Source of the DNA: Prosthecobacter debontii
GTDB taxonomy: Bacteria; Verrucomicrobiota; Verrucomicrobiia; Verrucomicrobiales; Akkermansiaceae
Length of the DNA: 34,605 bases
Reading direction: 5' to 3'
NCBI GenBank assembly: GCA_945869465.1
Contig: CAMBPB010000029.1
Coordinates: forward strand, 1-34,605
In this document: positions 1 to 10,600 of the stretch, in pieces
Layout of the letters: every line of letters begins with the position of its first letter
How positions within the stretch are numbered: the first letter of the stretch is position 1
Notes under the pieces: model-generated
Databases searched by the model: none
What the model was told of the DNA's origin: nothing
What the model saw: the letters and a program-made list of their open reading frames with translations, nothing else
Translations under genes and position numbers: made by a program

Positions 1-31
1 AGGAGGAATTTTCCGAACCTCAAGTGACAAT

Positions 32-81
32 TCCTAATTTCGGAGAAATTAGGAGCAAATTAGGAGTTGGGTCACAACCCA
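32..81 (-). terminator. Two hairpins downstream of carB
   Basis: A perfect 10-bp inverted repeat lies at 32-41/45-54 (TCCTAATTTC, 3-nt loop, GAAATTAGGA). A shorter 5-bp stem (TGGGT/ACCCA, 4-nt loop) lies at 68-81, between it and the carB stop. Read in the carB direction both could form in the 3' untranslated RNA and could end transcription or protect the transcript. The long stem is AT-rich and not followed by a run of U, so it is not a classical intrinsic terminator. AAATTAGGAG also occurs twice in direct orientation (46-55 and 58-67). Confidence 0.35.
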
Positions 82-88
82 CTGATGC

Positions 89-3367
<3,279 letters not shown>

Positions 3368-3467
3368 GGTGGGAGGCTGGTTTGCGGCGCGTCAGGGCGG
3401 CTAAATTGGACGGGGTTTGGCAGGGAATCCGCCGCTTGTAAAGGGCTGGATTTCAAACCCTGGTGGG

Positions 3468-3530
3468 AGGTAGCGCGAGTCTGGGGACACGCGCTCCGGC
3501 GGGGCGTCCCTCAGCGGCGTTTGACGCCCG
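3468..3530. repeat. Intergenic palindromic (REP-like) element
   Basis: Two inverted repeats lie in the gap between carB and the small membrane protein gene: AGCGCG (3472-3477) with CGCGCT (3490-3495), and GGGCGTC (3502-3508) with GACGCCC (3523-3529). The segment is more GC-rich than its flanks and its only open frame is a low-complexity reading, so it fits a REP-like or other palindromic repeat element better than a gene. The rest of 3374-3602 shows nothing recognisable. Confidence 0.4.
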
Positions 3531-3602
3531 GGGCATCCAGTCCTTGCTCATCGGCCAGGTGAGCAGTTCCGCCGACTGGGGTTTTGAACCAATCCGCGGG
3601 CG

Positions 3603-3806
3603 CTATGGGGGTGGCGGAGTGGTTTCAGTGGCGGGGAGATGGGAGTGAATGATTTCAAGGTCGTGTTCGGCCGCGGCGGCTTCCGTGGTGGACGTTGTTG
3701 TCGCAGCCTTCGGTTTCCGATACAGGCAAACGCCGATGCCCATTCCCACCGCCAGAAAGAGCAGGCAAGCCCTTCCGATCCAGGTCGCCCTCATTTCGTG
3801 AGTCAT
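3603..3806 (-). CDS. Small single-pass membrane protein, unknown
   Basis: The 67-residue product starts MTHEMRATWIGRACLLFLAVG, has one hydrophobic helix at about residues 9-27, then a basic stretch (YRKPK), an Ala/Thr-rich linker and a Pro-rich end. This suggests an N-terminally anchored protein with a short disordered tail. An AT-rich stretch just upstream of the start (about 3807-3845) could hold a promoter, which favours a real gene. It lies about 90 bp beyond the stop of the kinase-like gene on the same strand and could be co-transcribed with it. I recognise no family; it could be a chance frame. Confidence 0.4.
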   Translation of the reverse strand: MTHEMRATWIGRACLLFLAVGMGIGVCLYRKPKAATTTSTTEAAAAEHDLEIIHSHLPATETTPPPP

Positions 3807-3897
3807 GCGGGCAGATTTTTTAATTTATGTGAAATATCAACCTTATTGTGACCGGATCGTCCAACCAATTCGGTTCGTCGCTTGGTGAAAGCCGCTC

Positions 3898-5388
3898 TCA
3901 CAGGGCCTCGAAAACCACCCGGAATCCGAGATCCGGGCGGCGGAGGGACCGGTCATCGGACCACTCGCGGGTCAGGGCGTTGCTGCCCGGTTTGAGAAAC
4001 GAGCCGCCGATGATCACCCACTTGCGTTCGCCGAGCGGATTGGCAGGGTTGGCGGCGGGCCGACGGGTCCACTCGCAGACCGAGCCGGCCATTCCAGTGA
4101 GCCCTGTGGGGGTACGGTCAGGGGTTTCGGCGGTCACCGAAATCCAGCCCGCCGCGTGGATGGCGGCGGGTTCTTTGACATCCTTGCGGAGCGCGGCGAA
4201 CCACTCTTCCTGGCTGGGAAGCCGGCCTTGTTTCCACTCCGCGAAAGCGGATCCATCCCACCAATCCACACCGACCACCGGAGAATCAAGGGTGACCGGC
4301 CGGTTGTTCCAAGATCCATTGGTTTTCGCGGCGGCGAGCAGGGCGGCCCAATCATCGGGTTGGTGCGACGTCTTCGCCGAGGGCTGGTCTTCGTGATCGA
4401 AGGTGCGGTCACGGCGGTCCTTGGCGAGCGTCTGGAGGGTTTCGATGAAGGCGGCATATTGGCCGATGGTGACCTCGTGGGCGGAAATCCGAAAGGCGTG
4501 AAATTCCTCATCGGTGCCATCCGGCGTCGGGTGCTTGCCTGCCGGAATGAGAATCGCAGCGGGCAGGGTCGAGCGGAGCGTGGTGCCGGGAGCAACTTTC
4601 CGCGTTTGGAGGATGTATCCGAGCGTCCCGATCACGGCGATCGCGACGATGATCGCGATGATTGCCAGCGGGGGGGTGCGGTGGGTGAGCAGGGGGGAAC
4701 GCGTCGGAGTCGCGGGTTGTGGGGCGGCGAGTTGTTGTTCGATCTGGGTGCAAAAATCCCGCACCTGCTGCCACTTGAGCGGGGCCGCCAGACCTTGGCC
4801 TTGCATCCAGCCCAACAGGGTGAAAACGCGGGTGCTGCCGGGTTGGCCGGCGGCGGCCAAGCCACGCAAGGCTTTGCCAAGGTGGACGATGTCGCGGGTC
4901 GATTGCTCGGGCGCGCGCGGCCCGGCGATGGCCAGATTGTCGAGACGAATGACGCCGTGTTCATCCAGATGGATATTTTCCAAACCCAGCGGTGAAGTGG
5001 CATGGCCCAAGGCCTCGTGCTGGAGGTGGGCTTCGGCAACGCGGCGCAGCAAGTGGGCGAGACGCAGCGGTCGAAAAGGTGCGGAAACCTTTTTCCGCGC
5101 GGCAAGGGTCGCTCCGGGCAGCAATTCGTGGGCGAAAAAACAAATCCCGGGTTCATCCACCGCTTCATAGACCGATCCGATCAAGGGGTGCTCGACGGCG
5201 GCCTTGGCACGGACATCGGTGAGGAAGGCGTCCTTGCGCTCAGCCTGATCTGGCCGGAGTTCATCGACCAGCACGCGGCGCGAAACGGAAACCTGCTCGG
5301 CCAGCCAGGTGCGGGTGAGGTCATTTTCAGAGAGAAGTTCCTTCAACAGGTATTCGCCGAGGTGGCGGTCTTCGGAAGTGGGGTTCAT
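3898..5388 (-). CDS. Degenerate kinase-like/TM/FGE-sulfatase-fold protein
   Basis: The 496-residue protein has three parts. Residues about 10-220 look like a bacterial Ser/Thr kinase domain by layout: an N-lobe YLLKELLSENDLTRTWLAE, a helix before the catalytic loop, and GLENIHLDEHGVIRLDNL where kinases have HRDLKPxN..DFG. The VAIK lysine is not evident (VLVDEL) and the HRD aspartate is missing (HATSPLGLEN, 129-138), so a pseudokinase is likely. Residues 241-261 form a transmembrane helix. Residues about 275-496 are an FGE-sulfatase/SUMF1-type fold with EVTIGQYAAFI, LPSQEEWFAAL, GMAGSVCEWT and IIGGSF..DLGFRVV. The copper-binding cysteines of true formylglycine-generating enzyme are not visible, so a ligand-binding role is more likely than catalysis. 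It follows the TPR gene with a 25-bp gap, probably in one operon. Planctomycetes and Verrucomicrobia often fuse kinase and FGE folds. Confidence 0.8.
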   Translation of the reverse strand: MNPTSEDRHLGEYLLKELLSENDLTRTWLAEQVSVSRRVLVDELRPDQAERKDAFLTDVRAKAAVEHPLIGSVYEAVDEPGICFFAHELLPGATLAARKKVSAPFRPLRLAHLLRRVAEAHLQHEALGHATSPLGLENIHLDEHGVIRLDNLAIAGPRAPEQSTRDIVHLGKALRGLAAAGQPGSTRVFTLLGWMQGQGLAAPLKWQQVRDFCTQIEQQLAAPQPATPTRSPLLTHRTPPLAIIAIIVAIAVIGTLGYILQTRKVAPGTTLRSTLPAAILIPAGKHPTPDGTDEEFHAFRISAHEVTIGQYAAFIETLQTLAKDRRDRTFDHEDQPSAKTSHQPDDWAALLAAAKTNGSWNNRPVTLDSPVVGVDWWDGSAFAEWKQGRLPSQEEWFAALRKDVKEPAAIHAAGWISVTAETPDRTPTGLTGMAGSVCEWTRRPAANPANPLGERKWVIIGGSFLKPGSNALTREWSDDRSLRRPDLGFRVVFEAL

Positions 5389-5413
5389 CGTTAGGAGCGG
5401 CTTCAGGGAACAA

Positions 5414-6508
5414 TCACTCGCTGGGCAAAGCGGGCAGCAGGGGCAGCTCCGGATCGAAGTCGGGCGGCAAGGTGTCTTGGAATTCCGGCGGCATCAAGGC
5501 TCCCGGACCCACCGAAGGAGCCTTGGGAATCCGCGCCGCCAGATCCCGCGGCCATGCCTGCACATCCAGAACCTCGCCTTTGTAGAGCAGCGAAACGACC
5601 TGCCCGTAATAGGTGCGCCCGCCGAACAAGTGCTCGGTTTGATGGTCCTGCGGCGGAATGGTGTAAGTCATGCGCAGACTCTCCTCCCCGCCGGCCCAGT
5701 CGAATGGCAAGGTCACCCATTGCTCGGCAACCCAGGATTTTTCCTCTAGCTGCATGATCTCACCCTTGGTGGTGCGGTTGAAGAAAATCACTGAGACCGC
5801 GATCTCGGCGACATCGATCTCATCGGCGGGAGCCTTCTGGACCGGGATCGTCAGGATCACGCGCTGGCCGGATTCATGGTTCGGATTTTTAAAAATCCGG
5901 ACGCGGGCGAGTGATAGCTTGCCCAGCATGGCATCCGGTTGCTCGAAGCCGTCGCGGAGTTTTAGCGCCGCCTTTTCATAGAGTGCGCCGGCTCCCTGGA
6001 CGCCCATCTGAAACACCTTTTGGTAATGCGTCGCCGCGGTGTCGAACACGCCCATCTGCTCGTGGACGAGGCCGAGTTCGTAATGCACGCTGGCGTCTTC
6101 CGGGGATTGGGCGAGCGCTTCCTCGAGTTTCACGATTGCCTTGCCCATGTCCCCCGCCACGCGCGCCACGCGGGCATCGTTGAGCATTCGCTCCGAACGC
6201 GGATCGGCCACCTGCGGGATGGCCAAAGGCGTCGGCGCCACCGCCGGAGCCACCGGCGCGGGCGGAACCGGAGGTCGGGAAACCACCGGGGATTCCGCGG
6301 ATTTCACCGGCTCGGGCACTCGCACGATGACGGATTTCAGCACTTCCTTTGCGACCACGCGCACCTGCCGGGATTCCTCAAGGCGCGTCGCCAGCGCCAT
6401 CCCGGCCACTAACAACTGAATGAACGCCATCAGCCCCAGACTCCAGCAAGCGACCGGAAACACAGGCCATTTCCCGCCGCCTGAGGATTGTCGCTGTTCG
6501 GAACCCAT
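5414..6508 (-). CDS. Membrane-anchored TPR-repeat protein
   Basis: The likely start is the ATG at 6508 (MGSEQRQSSGGGKWP), giving 364 residues. An upstream extension of the frame has composition unlike a protein N-terminus and overlaps the divergent gene. A hydrophobic helix (about residues 16-40, PVACWSLGLMAFIQLLVAGMA) anchors the N-terminus. A Pro/Ala/Val-rich linker follows, then TPR-type helices (MLNDARVARVAGDMGKAIVKLEEALAQSPED, VHYELGLVHEQMGVFDTAATHYQKV). The C-terminal half is predicted beta-rich and ends in a Pro-rich tail. It is first in a putative two-gene operon with the kinase-like/FGE-fold protein, which suggests an envelope scaffold or signalling pair; that role is inference. No enzymatic motif is seen. 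Confidence 0.72.
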   Translation of the reverse strand: MGSEQRQSSGGGKWPVFPVACWSLGLMAFIQLLVAGMALATRLEESRQVRVVAKEVLKSVIVRVPEPVKSAESPVVSRPPVPPAPVAPAVAPTPLAIPQVADPRSERMLNDARVARVAGDMGKAIVKLEEALAQSPEDASVHYELGLVHEQMGVFDTAATHYQKVFQMGVQGAGALYEKAALKLRDGFEQPDAMLGKLSLARVRIFKNPNHESGQRVILTIPVQKAPADEIDVAEIAVSVIFFNRTTKGEIMQLEEKSWVAEQWVTLPFDWAGGEESLRMTYTIPPQDHQTEHLFGGRTYYGQVVSLLYKGEVLDVQAWPRDLAARIPKAPSVGPGALMPPEFQDTLPPDFDPELPLLPALPSE

Positions 6509-6764
6509 GCCCGCAAGACTAGCGCCCGGCTTCCCCGTGTCAATCCGCGCGGAGTGGCGATCTTCCGAGTCGCCAAGAAACCGGCTGGCTCCCACAGGCG
6601 GCTTTTTCCAAGCCATCCGCCCAATGCATATCTCGTGTGCAGATTCAGACACCAAAAAAAGCGTTGCCACCGAGCGCCTGACAAGTCTTGCTAGCTTGTG
6701 AATGTTGGCCTTCTTTCCATGGATTTCCACTGCTTTGGTTTCTGAAAACCACAACCTGCAGGCG

Positions 6765-7634
6765 ATGTTCCTGCGCGTGCTGGCGCCGGCGATTCTGCTA
6801 GCCGCAGCGTTTCCGCAGGCCTCCGCCCACGGCACGCACTCGTCGCTGATGGCATTGCTGGACAAGCGCCTGGCGGTGCAACCGGAGAACGCCCGGTTAT
6901 GGTTCCAACGCGCGCTTCTGCAATTCGAACATGATGACTGGGACGCCGCCGCGCAGGATCTGGCCAAGGCCCAACGGCTTGCCCCGGGTAAATTTCCCGT
7001 GCTTTGGTGGCAGGGGAAAATTCTGGACCAACAGGGAAAACCGCACGAGTCGAAGGCGGTTCTCGATGGGTTTCTCGCAAAATCACCGAATCATTCGGGC
7101 GCGCTTGCATCACGGGCCCGGGTCGAAACCAAACTCGGCTTGCACAACGAGGCGCTCGCCGATTTGCGCGCGGCATTGGCCAACCAACCGGATGCCGGGC
7201 CGGACTTGATTCAGGAAACGGCTCAGGCACTTGCCAACCGCGGCAACACCGACGAATCCATTCGCGTCTTGGAAACCGGATCCGCCCGCCTTGGCAACGT
7301 GCCCTCCCTGCAATTGAAGATCCTCGAAATCGAGGTGAACGCCGGCCGTTTCGAGTCCGCCCTGGCCCGCCTGAAGCAACTCGAAAAATCCGCTCCGCGC
7401 CCGGAACCGTGGATGGAAAAACGCGCCAGCATCCTCGCCCAGGCCGGCCGCCCCGGCCAATCAAACGCCGCCTGGCGGGCGCTCATCACCCATCTCAACG
7501 CCCTGCCCGCCGCGGAGCGAAACAGCCACTCGATGACTCTCCTGAGCGAACGCTCCCGTCAGGCCGTCGCAGCTCTCGCGTCCTCCACCACGCCCGCCAA
7601 TCCCCCGGTTTTCATATCTCCACCCCGGCCATGA
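6765..7634 (+). CDS. Exported TPR-repeat protein
   Basis: The start is placed at the ATG at 6765 because MFLRVLAPAILLAAAFPQASAHG is a clean signal peptide; an ATG 63 bp upstream would bury it. The mature protein (about 270 residues) is made of TPR-like helical pairs: LDKRLAVQPENARLWFQRALLQFEHDDWDAAAQDL, AKAQRLAPGKFPVLWWQGKILDQQGKPHESKAVL and ARVETKLGLHNEALADLRAALANQPD. It probably works in the periplasm as a protein-binding scaffold. It lies 65 bp upstream of the giant phosphoesterase on the same strand and may be co-expressed with it. It is divergent from the membrane-anchored TPR gene, with 256 bp between their starts in which no clear promoter is seen. No specific function can be assigned. 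Confidence 0.75.
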   Translation: MFLRVLAPAILLAAAFPQASAHGTHSSLMALLDKRLAVQPENARLWFQRALLQFEHDDWDAAAQDLAKAQRLAPGKFPVLWWQGKILDQQGKPHESKAVLDGFLAKSPNHSGALASRARVETKLGLHNEALADLRAALANQPDAGPDLIQETAQALANRGNTDESIRVLETGSARLGNVPSLQLKILEIEVNAGRFESALARLKQLEKSAPRPEPWMEKRASILAQAGRPGQSNAAWRALITHLNALPAAERNSHSMTLLSERSRQAVAALASSTTPANPPVFISPPRP

Positions 7635-7699
7635 CCCGGAATAATCTATTTGTTAAAAATCCAACATCCGGATTCACGCCACAACCCCGCTAACAACCC

Positions 7700-10600
7700 A
7701 TGGAAACACCAGCCAACCACATCATCACCAGGTTCGCCAGCCGGGTCAGACCGCGGTCTCTTGCCGCGGCATTTGCTCTAACCGCTGTGTTGGCGGCGAC
7801 AAGCGGGGCGGACACCCTGACGTTCCAACAGGGTGTTGGCGGCTATACCGGCCTGACGTATGCGACGCTGCAACGCGCCGCGCCGACGACGGCATTAGGA
7901 GGCTCGTCCGCCACCGTGTGGACGGTGGATGGGGGCACTTCGACGATTTTTGATGCCACGAAACAGGGGCTGATCCGCTTCGACAACATTTTTGGCGGCG
8001 GGGCCGGCCAGATCCCGTTGGGATCCACCATCACCTCGGCGACGATCTCGGCGAATTTCAACGATACCAGCAATTCCTCCTTCGCCGTCAATCGCATGTT
8101 GGTCACCTGGTCGGCCACTTCGGCTTGGAACAGCATGGTTGGCGGGGTTTCTAACGATGGAGTGGAAGCCGTCGCCGCCGACTCGGCGACGGTCGCCAAT
8201 CCCAATGAAAACGCCACGGGAACCTACAACCCGTTCGGAACCGGGCTAACCGCCGACATGCAGTTGTTTTCTAACGGAACCGCCAATTTTGGCTGGCTCG
8301 TTCGTCCCACGGCGGGCGTCTCAGGCTGGGGTTGGACTGCGGCCGGCGGCAACCCGGTCTTGTCCATCACTTTCACCCCGCCACCCGCCGGTCTGGCCGT
8401 CGCCATCACCAGCCCCGCGAACAACGCAACAGTGGGTGCCAGTTTCACCATCACAGCCAGCGCCTCCGTTGCGCCCGCCACCATCACCAGTGTCACCTTC
8501 TTCGACGGCGCCACCCAACTCGGCATCGACACCACCAATCCCTTCGGTTTTGCGGTCACCGACGCGTCCACTGGCAGCCACTCGCTGACGGCCGTGGCCC
8601 TCGACAGCAGCGGGCTGAGCACCACTTCCGCAGCGGTTGTCATCACCGTTAGCACGAACCACCCACCCGTGGTGACGCCGACCGCGCCCGCGGATCTGGC
8701 CACCGGCATCGGCGGTTCAACCACCCTGAGCGTGGGGATCAGCGATCCGGACGGCGACGCCCAAACCGTCACTTTCTATGGCCGCCAAACCACCCCCGCC
8801 ACGCCCGGCGCGGATTTCACCTTCGTCGCGATCCCAGACACGCAGTTCTATTCCGAAAACACCGGCCGCAATCCCTCCGCCGGCGGCACCGGAGCCGTGA
8901 TCTCGCTCTTCAACGATCAAACCGCTTGGATCGCCGCCAACCGCGGCACGCGCAACATCGCCTTTGTCGCGCACATGGGCGACATGGTGCAAAACGGCGA
9001 CAACATCCAGCAGGAGTGGATCAACGCGGACGGTGCGATGCGCAGGATCGAAAACCCGCTGACCACGCTGCTCGCCCACGGCATCCCGTGGGGCGGTGCG
9101 CCGGGAAATCACGACTTCGGCAGCGGCGGCGGCAGCGGCACCACCACCTATTGGAATCAATACTTCGGAACCTCGCGCTGGTCCGGCCGCAGCTATTTCA
9201 AGGGCAACTACGGCGCGGACAATACCAATAACTATCAGATCTTCAGCGCCAGCGGCCTGGACTTCATCGTCATCAACCTCGCCTACCGCACCACCGCTGA
9301 CACCGCGGTGCATGACTGGGCGGACGCGCTGCTCAAGGCCTATCCGAACCACCGCGCCATCGTCACCAGCCACTGGATCATCAACACCGGCAATCCAGCC
9401 ACCTTCGGCGGCCAGGGCCAGGCGATCTATGACAACCTCAAGGACAACCCGAACCTGTTCTTCCTGCTCTGCGGCCACGTGCATGGGGAAGGCCGCCGGG
9501 CGGATGTGTTTGAGGGACACACCATCCACAGCGTCCTGCAGGACTATCAGAACGCCAGCAACGGCGGCAACGGCTTCCTGCGGACTTTCACCTTCTCGCC
9601 GGCGAACAATCTGATCACCGCCGAAATGTGGTCGCCCACCCTGAACCGCACGGCGACAACGTTCGACACCCCCACCGCCCAGGGCATTTACACGCTGCCC
9701 TACAACATGCAAAACGCGGTGACGGACTGGATCCCGCTCGGCACCGCCAATGTGGCTGCCACCGGCACCACCGCCGCCCTCAACTGGACCGGTCTGGCTG
9801 CCGGAAAAACCTACGAGTGGTATGCCACCTCGAATGACTCCATCAGCACCGCCGGCAGCGCCACCCGCAGCTTCAGCACCACCGCCAATCTGCCGCCAAG
9901 CGTCACGCTCACCTCGCCGGCCAACAATGCCGCCTTCACGGTGCCCGCCAGCGTGAACATCACCGCCAATGCAGCCGACAGCGATGGCACCGTCACCAAG
10001 GTCGAGTTCTATCAAGGCACTACCAAGCTCGGTGAGGACACCGCCGCTCCCTACGAATTCACCTGGAGCGGAGTGCCGTCCGGCGCGCATGTGCTGACCG
10101 CGATCGCACTCGATAACACGGGTGAGCCCATGCTGTCCGCCGCCGTCAACATCACCGTCACCAATCCCGCCAACGTCCCGCCCACCGTGTCAATCACGGC
10201 GCCCGCGGATGACGCGGTGCTCGTGGCCGGCGCGACGATCAATCTAACCGTAAATGCCGCTGACAGCGACGGCACGATCACCAAGGTGGAGTTCTTCAAT
10301 GGCGCGGCCAAACTCGGCGAGGACACCTCCCCGCCCTATGCCTACACTTGGAACAGCGTCCCGGCAGGCAGCTACTCGCTCACCGCCAAGGCCTTTGACA
10401 ATGACGGCGGCATCACCACCTCCGGCGCGATCGACATCACCACCGCCACCCCGATCAGCACCACGCTGATCGCCAAAGACTCGGTCTGGAAGTATCTCGA
10501 CAACGGCAGCGACCAAGGCACCGCCTGGCGTGCGGCTGCGTTCAACGACACCGCATGGGCCAGCGGGGCCGCGGAACTCGGTTATGCCGACTCACCTGTG

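Noticed and set aside
3463..3648. 61-codon plus-strand frame upstream of carB
   Set aside because: It reads through the palindromic element and overlaps the small membrane gene; composition is repeat-derived.
6509..6967. N-terminal extension of the minus-strand TPR gene
   Set aside because: The extra 153 residues overlap the start of the divergent TPR gene and lack protein-like features; a membrane anchor follows directly after the ATG at 6508.
7631..7693. 20-codon frame starting MTRNNLFVK between the TPR and phosphoesterase genes
   Set aside because: Too short, no motif and no ribosome binding site, although it overlaps the TPR stop by ATGA.
8717..10090. 457-codon open frame on the minus strand
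   Set aside because: Antisense to the giant phosphoesterase; low-complexity Gly/Val/Ala product without motifs.
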